A stretch of DNA of 15,374 nt from Clostridiales bacterium (GTDB lineage: Bacteria; Bacillota; Clostridia; Christensenellales; Aristaeellaceae): positions 1 through 15,374 of the forward strand of contig JAAZEI010000044.1 of NCBI GenBank assembly GCA_012512355.1, written 5' to 3'. The translations under genes were made by a program, and so were the position numbers. The notes below the pieces were generated by a model that was given only the letters and a program-made list of their open reading frames with translations, made no database searches and had not been told where the DNA came from. Shown piece by piece: positions 1 to 8,016 of this stretch (position 1 is the stretch's first letter; every line of letters begins with the position of its first letter).

Positions 1-454
1 CGGGAAAGCTGGCGTTGCGCAAACTTGTGACGATACCCGTATGCAGCGCGAGGTCACCATAAGTGCTTTGGCCCACAAACAAAGCACCGTCAATGGGCCT
101 CAGGTTGTGCGTGTATTGCAGATAAGCTCCAAGCAATGTCAGCGGCAGGGCAATGGCAAGCAGCAGTTTAGCATCTTTTGTGTCTTCAGAGGAAAATGGC
201 ACAAGTGCAGTCTTTTTATCACGCGCAAGATAGGCTGCAAAGGATAAAAGGAGCAGAGGCGCCAGGGCGATGATGTGGCCGGCGAGCGAAAAACTGTAGA
301 CAAAGGCGACTAAGGCCGGCAGCCACATCAGATAAAAAAGACCCAAGACACACCCCAGCCAAATGCGTATCAGTGGCTTTTGTCCGGGCAGCAGCCATCG
401 GATGGACCATATGCCGCCTAACAGATAAAGCGCCAGGTAAGGATAGAATAGCAT
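1..454 (-). CDS. Polytopic membrane protein, 3' end cut by the window (possible GT-C-like)
   Basis: The reading frame starts at an ATG (454-452) and stays open to base 1, giving 151 residues of a longer protein. It begins MLFYPYLALYLLGG and is very hydrophobic, with about four membrane segments (roughly residues 1-20, 28-58, 58-78 and 96-112). A short polar stretch follows, containing a GQSTYGDLALHTGI motif. A Gly-Asp plus His in the first large outer loop after several helices resembles large polytopic membrane proteins and GT-C-type glycosyltransferases, but I cannot assign a family. The A of its ATG is also the last base of the stop codon of the upstream acyltransferase gene (TAATG). An AGGAGA ribosome binding site lies inside the end of that gene, so translational coupling is likely and a shared envelope or lipid role is plausible. 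That it is a gene is fairly certain; the function is a guess. Confidence 0.7.
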   Translation of the reverse strand, partial: MLFYPYLALYLLGGIWSIRWLLPGQKPLIRIWLGCVLGLFYLMWLPALVAFVYSFSLAGHIIALAPLLLLSFAAYLARDKKTALVPFSSEDTKDAKLLLAIALPLTLLGAYLQYTHNLRPIDGALFVGQSTYGDLALHTGIVTSLRNASFP

Positions 455-2541
455 TAATTTATCTCCTCTTTGGGAGCAAGCTGATCAATAGCGGCCATGC
501 GCAGCATCTCGCTGCGCAGATAATCAGACACGCGGCGCTGTTCGTCAACCTTGTTATTTTGAGCATTATAACGAATTGGTTTGCCAAATCTCATCAGACG
601 ATTTTTTTTATCTGCATAAATCGGGAAAAACAAAGGGCTTTTTCCTGTTTTGCGCTGGTATACCTGTGCCACTGACACAAACCCTGTAAAAAAATTGCCG
701 ATGCCATCGCGTAAATATCCATTTTTTTCCTGACTGGGATCATTGGGATTTTCAGGGAAGATGAGCAGGTTGTCACCGGCTTCCATGGCACTGGCAGAGG
801 CGCGAAAAGTTTTTATTAATTCTCCCGGCGTATTGCGATAGACGGGAATGCTGTCCAGGCTTTCCATAATCCAGGCAAGAGCAGGTGTGACCGCGCGGCT
901 GAGTGGCAGCTTTAAGCTCTCGGGCAGCCAGCGCTGGCGTTTGAACGTATAGGTATATATATAATCAGCAATCAGTTCTCTATCCATCATTTCATTAATC
1001 ACCCAGGGTCTGAATGAATAGGGAATAAAGAGATTGGTCACGATAGGGCCATATAGTTCGCCATGGTTGCAGGTGAAAATACAGGGGATATCCTTGTCAA
1101 GAATGACTTTTTCTTTTTCTATCAAATCGATGTAAAAGAAGGGACGTAAAACCAATATAAGAAGCTTAATGCCGTAGTGACGGCGGTACACCTCAACCAA
1201 TAACTTTTCAAGCTGCAATTGCAGCGCTTTGTTTGTTTCGCCGTTTTCCTTCAGCATTAAAAAACTCTCCAGTTTGCCTGAAGCCTGCTTATCCAGCGGG
1301 AAACGAAAGGCAGCCAGCAGCGCAGAACCAACCAGGATCAGTGCCGGAACAAGAAGAGTTGGCTGCAAGTTGAGTCCCGAAGGCGCAGATTGATCTTTTC
1401 CGAAGAAAAGCAGGAGCCCAAGGCCAATCAATGCGATCATTTGACCAAATAGATTCGCAAAGGACAGCTGCAGCTCCCGGAGGTTATTTCCAAATTCAGC
1501 ATCCTCAACATCTGTAACAAAACGAATGATGTCGCCCATTGACCCGTGAAGAGCTTTTAAAGAAATCGAAGCAATTGATGATCCTGCAGTAATAAAACCT
1601 AAAGAAATAAACGCCCAAAGTGAGTTTTGAGAGGTTAAATTCTTCCACAGCAGAATGAGGCTGACAAGCCACAATAAAAGGCCCGCTAAAAGCAGATTGC
1701 TGGGGTCACGGTTCAAATTGCGGGGGCTGCGAAGGATGCGTGAAACGATGCGGGAGGGGAGATAGGTAAACACAAAAGCAATGCCCATACAAAGAAGCAG
1801 ATCGCCTGCTGTGACGGCAATGAAAGTATAGGCAAGAACCATGGTGACCTGCAAAGCGGTGAAGGTTATGGCATACACAGAATGGTAAGCGCGCAGAGCA
1901 TTGACCTGGTTGAGTCCCGGTGGAATTTCGAGCTTGCTTTCCTGAGTTTTATTGAGCGTTTTGACAGGGGGAGAGTGATACAGTGAATAAATGCCGAAGA
2001 TGGATGTGAGGGCGAAGCCGCCCAGGAGATACCAGGCAGTATCTGTTTGCAAGGAAAAGAATAAGACAAGCGCCAACAGAATAAAAAAGAGCGCTTCCGC
2101 TTCTATGAGCCGAAGGACTCGCTGAATTGGCCGAAGGCATCTGAGGAGGCAGGATTGGTTGATGCGCTTGCTTATTTCCTCACGCAGCTTGACAATGGCC
2201 ACTACACCAAACAATACCCACAGCAGCGGCATATTGACTCTGAGGGGATAGATGAGCAGCAGCAGAAGAGCAATCACCGCAGACATAGCACTCAGTACGA
2301 TGCCGGTGATACGATAACGCCGGTTGAGGTAGCGCAATTTGTAGGGATGCATCAGACGCGAACCCAGCATGCTGATATGCGCAACCATATATAGCGCGCC
2401 GCCGGGTAAAGGCTGACCCACCAGAACGGTAGATGCCAGCAGACAATAGAGGTAATCAAGAAGGTGGGGAAAAGAAAGCAGGCCCGCTTTGGCGCGGTAA
2501 ACGCTTTTAGTGGACTGTTTCATGGGCGGTGGTGTTGACAA
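454..2541 (-). CDS. MFS-like membrane domain fused to a divergent PlsC-type acyltransferase
   Basis: Read from the TTG at 2541 this is a 695-residue two-part protein. Residues ~20-415 form a polytopic region with about 10-12 membrane segments, resembling an MFS-type carrier or LplT-like flippase. Residues ~455-690 resemble 1-acylglycerol-3-phosphate acyltransferases: an NH box (N492-H493), a VYR motif near 567-569 (block II) and FPEN at 595-598 (block III). The canonical HX4D is not met, because the residue five after His is Gly498 (NHGELYG), and block III reads FPEN rather than FPEG. The likely role is acylation of a lysophospholipid or similar lipid at the membrane, perhaps coupled to its movement across it; the substrate is unknown. 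An in-frame ATG at 2589 would add 16 residues but has no ribosome binding site, whereas the TTG has AGGAGG 5 nt upstream. The gene follows glgP after about 170 nt with no convincing terminator, so it may be an independent unit or read-through from the maltodextrin operon. Confidence 0.82.
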   Translation of the reverse strand: MSTPPPMKQSTKSVYRAKAGLLSFPHLLDYLYCLLASTVLVGQPLPGGALYMVAHISMLGSRLMHPYKLRYLNRRYRITGIVLSAMSAVIALLLLLIYPLRVNMPLLWVLFGVVAIVKLREEISKRINQSCLLRCLRPIQRVLRLIEAEALFFILLALVLFFSLQTDTAWYLLGGFALTSIFGIYSLYHSPPVKTLNKTQESKLEIPPGLNQVNALRAYHSVYAITFTALQVTMVLAYTFIAVTAGDLLLCMGIAFVFTYLPSRIVSRILRSPRNLNRDPSNLLLAGLLLWLVSLILLWKNLTSQNSLWAFISLGFITAGSSIASISLKALHGSMGDIIRFVTDVEDAEFGNNLRELQLSFANLFGQMIALIGLGLLLFFGKDQSAPSGLNLQPTLLVPALILVGSALLAAFRFPLDKQASGKLESFLMLKENGETNKALQLQLEKLLVEVYRRHYGIKLLILVLRPFFYIDLIEKEKVILDKDIPCIFTCNHGELYGPIVTNLFIPYSFRPWVINEMMDRELIADYIYTYTFKRQRWLPESLKLPLSRAVTPALAWIMESLDSIPVYRNTPGELIKTFRASASAMEAGDNLLIFPENPNDPSQEKNGYLRDGIGNFFTGFVSVAQVYQRKTGKSPLFFPIYADKKNRLMRFGKPIRYNAQNNKVDEQRRVSDYLRSEMLRMAAIDQLAPKEEIN

Positions 2542-2546
2542 TGTGT

Positions 2547-2552
2547 CCTCCT
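2547..2552 (-). promoter_or_regulatory. Ribosome binding site that supports a TTG start
   Basis: The minus strand reads AGGAGG, then ACACA, then TTG. This is a full Shine-Dalgarno match at good spacing. The in-frame ATGs at 2589 and 2559 have no comparable site upstream, and the ATG at 2523 lies 23 nt beyond this one. The site therefore favours TTG 2541 as the start of the membrane/acyltransferase fusion. Confidence 0.6.
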
Positions 2553-2711
2553 GCTGCATATCCTGACTGCATTTTAACACAAAGCCCATGATGCTTCAAC
2601 GAATCGGACCTAGGGTTTTGCAAAAGGAAAAATGAGGAGGTTACCAGACGAGCCTGATAAAATTCACAGGGATGTCAGCCCATCACACTTCCTGCGAATA
2701 TTCACAATATT

Positions 2712-5045
2712 TTACAGCTTCCATATTTCTCTGGCGTAATCCATCACGGATCGATCCGAAGAGAACTTGGACGCGCTAAAAACATTGTAAAGGCATTTCT
2801 TAGCAAATCCAAGGCTATCCTGATATTCTTTGATCGCCAGCATTTTCGCTTTGAGGTAATCTGCAAAGTCGAGGAAGATGTAATAATGATCAGCCTGATG
2901 CCACGAAGCTCCTTCAAGAAGGCTCATGTGCAGTTCTTTGAGCGTCCCTTCGCCCTCACCCTCCAGGTCATCAAAAGCACCGTCAATGAGGGTATCAACA
3001 GCCTTTCGCAAAACCTCGTTTTCCTCATAGATGGTCAGTGGGTCATAATCGTTTTTGATGACATCTATTTCATCCACGGTAGCGCCAAAGATATAGTTGT
3101 TGTTAAGCCCGGCTTCCTCCACGATTTCTACTGTCGCACCGTCAAAAGTACCCAAAGTCACAGCGCCGTTGAGCATCAGCTTCATATTTCCTGTTCCGCT
3201 GGCCTCGGTGCCTGCAGGCGATATTTGCTCAGAGATGTCGCAGGCAGGTATGATTTTTTCAGCATAGGAACAATTGTAGTTGTGGACAAACACAAGGCGC
3301 AGTTTATCATGCGTATCAGGGTCTGCGTTAATTTTGGCTGCCATCTGATTGATATAGTAAATGATGGCTTTTGCTCTGGCATATCCCGGGGCTGCCTTTG
3401 CGCCAAAAATAAAAGCAGTTGGAGTAAAATCGGTGATGCTGCCATCCTTGAGTCCCTGATAAATGGCCATGATAGAAAAAGCGTTCATCAATTGCCGCTT
3501 GTATTCATGCAATCGCTTAATTTGGACATCGAAGATAAAGTGATCGGGTATTTGAATCTTTTCATGTCGATAGATATGCTCTGTCAGCTCATGCTTTTTT
3601 TGGGCCTTTACTTTCATGAAATCCCGCGCCAGTTTATCATCTATTTTTGAAAGGCCATCTTTCAAGGTTTCAAGTTTATAAATGAACTCATCATGACCCA
3701 GAGTTTGAGCGATGAGCCCGCAAAGCTGGGGATTGCATAGCGCGAGCCATCTGCGCTGCGTCACCCCATTGGTGACATTTGTGAAACGTTCCGGATAGAC
3801 ACTGTACCAATCGCGGAATAGACTGTCTTTGAGGATCTGGGAATGTATTTGCGCCACGCCGTTTGTGGCATGCGTGGCATAGATAGATAAGTCAGCCATA
3901 TTGACCCGCTGGTTCTTTACCAGGGACAGCGCCGGTCTTTTGAGCTCTTTGAGCAGCATCTGGTTGATGCGCCTGATGATGGGGAAGAGCTGCGGCACAG
4001 CCTGCCTGAGGAGTGTGGCTTCCCATTTTTCCAGAGCTTCTGACATGACTGTATGATTGGTATAAGAGAATGTATTTCTGGCAATTTCAAAAGCGGTATA
4101 AAAATCAACACCCTTTTCCTCTAGCAAACGAATCAGCTCCGGAATGGCCATGGCAGGGTGCGTGTCATTGAGCTGAATGGCAGCATAGCTTGGCAGGCTT
4201 GCATAGTCATTGCCATGCTCCGCCATAAAGCTTCTCAGGATGTCCTGCACGGAGGCAGAGCTTAGGAGGTATTCTTGCTTGATGCGCAGCAGCTTGCCCT
4301 CGTCACCTGAGTCATTGGGATAAAGAAACTTACACAGATCCTCTGCATTGTTTTTGGCGAAGGCAGCCTGCACATAGCGCTGAGCGTTGAACAGTTCAAA
4401 GTCCACTTCTTGCAAAGCTTCTGTTTGCCACAGCCGTAAAGTACCCACAGACTTCTTTTCATAGCCGATGATGGGCATATCGTAGGGCACAGCCACGACG
4501 CTCTCATCTCCAAAGGAGATGAGCAGGCGCAGGTCATAGCGCCTGATACTAAAAGGATCTCCGAACTCAGACCAGTTGTCCGGCTCCTCTGTCTGTCTTG
4601 CATCCACAAAGCTTTGTTTAAACAAGCCAAACTTATAACGCAGACCATAGCCCATCAGTGGAATGTCGTGCGCTGCGGCGCTGTCAAGATAACAGGCCGC
4701 CAGACGTCCCAGGCCGCCATTGCCAAAGGCATGGTCTTCAATGTCTTCAAGTATCCTGATGTCGATGCCTTGAGCCTTGAGCAGTTCATCTGCCTCTTGG
4801 AGTACACCCGCACAATAAAGGTTGTTAAATATCATGCGGCCAATCAAAAACTCCATCGAGAGATAGTAGGCCTGCTTGTTTTGTCTGCGCTGTTCATTTG
4901 TGCGCTGCCAGTCAGGTGCGATATCCTCCATCAGCGCTTTGCCCAGCACCAGTCCCAATTGCCATGCCTTGAGTTTATTGAGCGTTGATTGAAAATCAAG
5001 GACAGCAATTGATTCTGCCCGCTGGATTAGATTATTTGCATTCAT
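2712..5045 (-). CDS. glgP: Glycogen/maltodextrin phosphorylase (GT35)
   Basis: This 777-residue protein is a PLP-dependent alpha-glucan phosphorylase. It removes terminal glucose units from alpha-1,4-glucans with phosphate, giving glucose-1-phosphate in the cytoplasm. The family signature EASGTGNMK lies at 614-622, and K622 should carry the cofactor. Other hallmarks are YLSMEFLIGR (61-70), the NGGLGRLAACYLDS block near 109-122, the QLNDTHPAMAIPEL block near 291-304, and KRLHEYKRQ at 510-518. It is slightly shorter than E. coli GlgP/MalP (about 800-815 residues) but looks complete. Its ATG overlaps the malQ stop codon (ATGA, 5042-5045) and an AGAGGAAA ribosome binding site lies in the end of malQ. 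It closes the maltodextrin operon, so it probably acts on imported maltodextrins processed by MalQ, and the name malP would fit equally well. Sequence alone does not separate a glycogen from a maltodextrin preference. Confidence 0.97.
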   Translation of the reverse strand: MNANNLIQRAESIAVLDFQSTLNKLKAWQLGLVLGKALMEDIAPDWQRTNEQRRQNKQAYYLSMEFLIGRMIFNNLYCAGVLQEADELLKAQGIDIRILEDIEDHAFGNGGLGRLAACYLDSAAAHDIPLMGYGLRYKFGLFKQSFVDARQTEEPDNWSEFGDPFSIRRYDLRLLISFGDESVVAVPYDMPIIGYEKKSVGTLRLWQTEALQEVDFELFNAQRYVQAAFAKNNAEDLCKFLYPNDSGDEGKLLRIKQEYLLSSASVQDILRSFMAEHGNDYASLPSYAAIQLNDTHPAMAIPELIRLLEEKGVDFYTAFEIARNTFSYTNHTVMSEALEKWEATLLRQAVPQLFPIIRRINQMLLKELKRPALSLVKNQRVNMADLSIYATHATNGVAQIHSQILKDSLFRDWYSVYPERFTNVTNGVTQRRWLALCNPQLCGLIAQTLGHDEFIYKLETLKDGLSKIDDKLARDFMKVKAQKKHELTEHIYRHEKIQIPDHFIFDVQIKRLHEYKRQLMNAFSIMAIYQGLKDGSITDFTPTAFIFGAKAAPGYARAKAIIYYINQMAAKINADPDTHDKLRLVFVHNYNCSYAEKIIPACDISEQISPAGTEASGTGNMKLMLNGAVTLGTFDGATVEIVEEAGLNNNYIFGATVDEIDVIKNDYDPLTIYEENEVLRKAVDTLIDGAFDDLEGEGEGTLKELHMSLLEGASWHQADHYYIFLDFADYLKAKMLAIKEYQDSLGFAKKCLYNVFSASKFSSDRSVMDYAREIWKL

Positions 5046-6520
5046 TGGCTGTTTCCTCTCTCGTACTGCCGGTTCAAATTGCGCAGCCGCTGTGTCAGCA
5101 GCTCATCGATAGCGGAGGGGTTCATGCGCCATTCCCAGTTGCCGCCCAAAGTACCCGGCAGGTTCATGCGCGCATGTCCATCAAGTTTTAGTATATCCTG
5201 CATTGGGATGATCACAGTTTGGGCAGGGCTGTTAAAGACAGCGTTTATCAGAGCCTCAACAATGTCTTCATGAGGCTTGATGCCCAATTGAGCAAGGGCA
5301 TTATCTTTTTCCTGCTGGGGAGCCTTATTCCACCACCCAAGGGCGGTATCGTTGTCATGGGTACCGGTGTAGCCAATGCTGTGATGGCGCCAGTTTTCCA
5401 GACGGTGAGGGTTTTCGTGACCGCCTGTAAAAGCAAAGGTCAGCACTTTCATGCCGGGATAACCACAGTACTTCAGCAGCAATTTAACCTTGTGGTTAAC
5501 GGCGCCAAGATCCTCGGCGATGACGTTAAGCCCTGGCAGTTCACGCTTGACCACATCAAAGAAGGCACGTCCTGGGCCTCGTCGCCAGGTACCATAGCGG
5601 GCAGTGCTGGAGGGGTAAGGCACGGCATAATAATTGGCGAAGCCTATAAAATGGTCAACCCGGATCATGTCATAGTATTTTCCCATGGCGCGAAGCCGAT
5701 TAATCCACCAGGTGTAACCTGTCTTTCTGAGAAATTTCCAGTTGTAAAGAGGATTTCCCCATAATTGACCATCTTGTGTGAAGTAATCCGGCGGAACACC
5801 GGCAACGGCTTTGGGGCGCAAGTTTTTGTCCAGCTCAAAGACATCAGGATTCGCCCAGCAATCCGAAGAATCCATGGCCACATAGATGGGCATGTCGCCA
5901 AAAAGCCGCAGACCTTGTTTGTTTGCGTATAGTTTGAGCGCCTTCCATTGTTTGAAAAAATGATATTGTACAAAGACATGAAATTTTATGTCATCAGCAA
6001 GTTTCAAAGAATAATCCTTCAAGGCTTGGTCGTGCCGCCTTACAATTGACTTGTCGGGCCAATCCATCCAGCCAACATTGCCAAAATACTGTTTGACAGC
6101 CATGAAAAGGGCATAGTCATGCAGCCAATGTCCTTGCTCCTCCATAAAAAGAGTCAGTTCATGGTCTAAACTGCCGGCGCTTTTCTCATATGCTTCTCTG
6201 AGTCTGCTATTCTTTTGTTTGATAAGGGCCGAATAATCGACTTTGTCAGGGGGAGAGTTTGATGTGTCTTCATCAATTACAGGTCTGCTCTCGCCGTTTA
6301 ACATCGTCAGGTCAATCATCAGGGGATTGCCTGCATAAGTTGAGAAACTCTGATAAGGCGATTCACCATATCCCGTGGGGGAGATGGGCAACATCTGCCA
6401 GACAGACATCCCTGCAGCTTTTAAAAAATCAACAAAGGCGTAGGCCTCACTGCCCAGGGTTCCGATGCCCTCAGGGCCGGGCAATGAAGTGATATGAAGT
6501 AAAATGCCGCTGTCGCGCAT
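5042..6520 (-). CDS. malQ: 4-alpha-glucanotransferase (amylomaltase, GH77)
   Basis: This 492-residue protein is a complete bacterial-type amylomaltase. It transfers alpha-1,4-glucan segments between maltodextrins, releasing glucose and building chains long enough for the phosphorylase. The N-terminus carries the typical RDSGILLHITSLPG start and the SPYQSFSTYAGNP substrate-site stretch (54-66). The three GH77 catalytic acids are visible: nucleophile D289 in RVDHF, acid/base E336 in IAEDLG and stabiliser D389 in THDND. A C-terminal LPGTLGGNWEWR block (454-465) is also conserved. Length matches the compact, roughly 500-residue bacterial forms rather than the longer E. coli MalQ. It starts at an ATG with AAAGGAAG upstream, 17 nt after the amylase stop, and overlaps glgP by 4 nt. 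The cytoplasmic location is inferred from the lack of a signal peptide. Confidence 0.97.
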   Translation of the reverse strand: MRDSGILLHITSLPGPEGIGTLGSEAYAFVDFLKAAGMSVWQMLPISPTGYGESPYQSFSTYAGNPLMIDLTMLNGESRPVIDEDTSNSPPDKVDYSALIKQKNSRLREAYEKSAGSLDHELTLFMEEQGHWLHDYALFMAVKQYFGNVGWMDWPDKSIVRRHDQALKDYSLKLADDIKFHVFVQYHFFKQWKALKLYANKQGLRLFGDMPIYVAMDSSDCWANPDVFELDKNLRPKAVAGVPPDYFTQDGQLWGNPLYNWKFLRKTGYTWWINRLRAMGKYYDMIRVDHFIGFANYYAVPYPSSTARYGTWRRGPGRAFFDVVKRELPGLNVIAEDLGAVNHKVKLLLKYCGYPGMKVLTFAFTGGHENPHRLENWRHHSIGYTGTHDNDTALGWWNKAPQQEKDNALAQLGIKPHEDIVEALINAVFNSPAQTVIIPMQDILKLDGHARMNLPGTLGGNWEWRMNPSAIDELLTQRLRNLNRQYERGNSQ

Positions 6521-6537
6521 GAATTTTTATCTTCCTT

Positions 6538-8013
6538 TCATCGGATGATACAGCCGGAGTAAGGTGGCAGGGAGAGGACATCACCTGATTGTGAGGGAAT
6601 GCCGCGACCGGCAGGGTCCCATCCTCCCAATAACTGTCCTGTTTTTTGCTCTAAGCTGATGCTGTCGCCCGACAGATTATGGAATACAAGAACAGATTTG
6701 TCAAAGTCCGTGACTTTCCATGCGGCAATACTGATTTCACCCGTATCGACTGCTTCAGCAAAGCCATTTTCAAGCTCAGGGCAAAGATTGCGCAGGCGTC
6801 CCAGGTGACGATAGAAGTTAAGCACTGAGTCAGGATCTTCTTCCTGTATCCGCACAGATTCTTTTAGACGCTGTTTTTGGTCAGCACCGGCTGGAGGAAG
6901 GCAATTAAGTGATTCATCTTCAACCCAAAGCATCGGCAGCCGTTTGTTTTCATCCCGCCCGGAACCGGACATTCCAATCTCTTCTCCATAATAAATGGCA
7001 GGGATGCCGGGCATGGTCAGATACAGCGCTGCTGCCTGTTTGATGGCCTGTGACTTGTATAGCAGATAGCCGGCAGACCGTCCCATATCATGGTTGGATA
7101 GGAAGGGGGCATCGATTCCCCGAGAATTTCTGGAAAGAATTTGACCTTGCCATCTGTCTGCCCTCGCTGCAATCGCTGCCCCTTGTTTATTCCTGAAGTT
7201 TGTCATCAGGCTGCCGCTTGCGCCCGACAGGGGGAAATTAAACAGGCTGTCTATTCCGCTCTCATACAGGGAGAGGATGGTGGTCTCATCTTTCCAGGCC
7301 TCTGCAATGATAAAGGCCTCAGGGTTGATGGCTTTTATCTGGCGGTTGAGCCAACTGAGAAAAGCTATATTTTTAGATGTGTTGTCTTCATAATAATGAG
7401 TTGCTGCATCCAGTCTGAAACCGGCAGCACCTTGCGATAGCCAAAACCCTATGATGCCTGCAATTTCCTGTCTTAATAACTCATTGTCGAGATTTAATTC
7501 CGGCATGTGTGCGCCGAAATGGCCTTCATAGTACCAGCCGGAGATTCCTGGCACTGCATGGCCTGAAGTTTGATTGAATAAATAATAATCCTGATATGGA
7601 TTGGGGATGCCTGTTTTTAGCCCTTCAACAGCTTTTATAAACCAGGGGTGATGGTTTGAGGAGTGGTTGATCACCAGGTCAAGGATTAGTGATATTCCTC
7701 GCTGTTTCGCGGCGATGACCAGGGCTTCAAAATCAGCCAGACTGCCATAGGAAGTGTCGATGCCTTGATAATCTGTTACATCATATTTATGGTAACTGGG
7801 GGAAGGGTGAATGGGCATCAGCCAAATGCTCTTGACACCCAGAGATGCAATGTAATCAAGCTTGGCCCGAAGCCCCTGAAGGTCACCCTGTCTGTCGCCA
7901 TCGCCATCAGCATAAGAAGCAAGGAAAACTTCGTACATGGGGCTGAGGGCAGCTTGAGATGTGACTGCAGTCGCCAGAAGAAGGCACATTAGCAGGGATA
8001 TTAGTTTTTTCAT
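6538..8013 (-). CDS. Secreted alpha-amylase / neopullulanase-type GH13 enzyme
   Basis: This 491-residue GH13 enzyme has an N-terminal signal peptide: MKK, a hydrophobic core, then TSQA, with cleavage probable after A21. It should act outside the cytoplasmic membrane on starch, glycogen or long maltodextrins. All conserved regions are present: region I DLVINH (112-117), region II GFRLDAA with nucleophile D202, region III IIAEAW with acid/base E238, and region IV FLSNHD with D309. The fifth region reads MPELN (170-174), close to the MPDLN/MPKLN of GH13_36 and neopullulanase-like enzymes, so activity on alpha-1,6 bonds or on pullulan or cyclodextrin is possible. A small beta C-domain (~415-491) ends the protein and no starch-binding module is seen. 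C10 is not in a lipobox (LLMC), so the enzyme is probably released, not lipid-anchored. The start is 3 nt after the malG stop, with a GAAGGG ribosome binding site, placing it inside the uptake operon. Confidence 0.93.
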   Translation of the reverse strand: MKKLISLLMCLLLATAVTSQAALSPMYEVFLASYADGDGDRQGDLQGLRAKLDYIASLGVKSIWLMPIHPSPSYHKYDVTDYQGIDTSYGSLADFEALVIAAKQRGISLILDLVINHSSNHHPWFIKAVEGLKTGIPNPYQDYYLFNQTSGHAVPGISGWYYEGHFGAHMPELNLDNELLRQEIAGIIGFWLSQGAAGFRLDAATHYYEDNTSKNIAFLSWLNRQIKAINPEAFIIAEAWKDETTILSLYESGIDSLFNFPLSGASGSLMTNFRNKQGAAIAARADRWQGQILSRNSRGIDAPFLSNHDMGRSAGYLLYKSQAIKQAAALYLTMPGIPAIYYGEEIGMSGSGRDENKRLPMLWVEDESLNCLPPAGADQKQRLKESVRIQEEDPDSVLNFYRHLGRLRNLCPELENGFAEAVDTGEISIAAWKVTDFDKSVLVFHNLSGDSISLEQKTGQLLGGWDPAGRGIPSQSGDVLSLPPYSGCIIR

Positions 8014-8016
8014 CGT

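Noticed and set aside
2590..2711. Search for a terminator after glgP
   Set aside because: Only short matches are seen (a 4-bp GATG/CATC pairing and the self-complementary AATATT pair near 2693-2706). None has a stable stem with a T-tract, so no terminator is called.
2886..3650. 254-codon open frame on the plus strand
   Set aside because: It lies wholly antisense to the phosphorylase gene, whose motifs are intact. Its translation shows no domain pattern, and it has no promoter or good ribosome binding site.
5219..5764. 181-codon open frame on the plus strand
   Set aside because: It is antisense to malQ across its catalytic region and has no recognisable features.
7955..8013. Possible lipobox in the amylase signal peptide (C10)
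   Set aside because: The residues before the cysteine are L-L-M, which does not fit the lipobox pattern, and the cysteine lies too early in the hydrophobic core.
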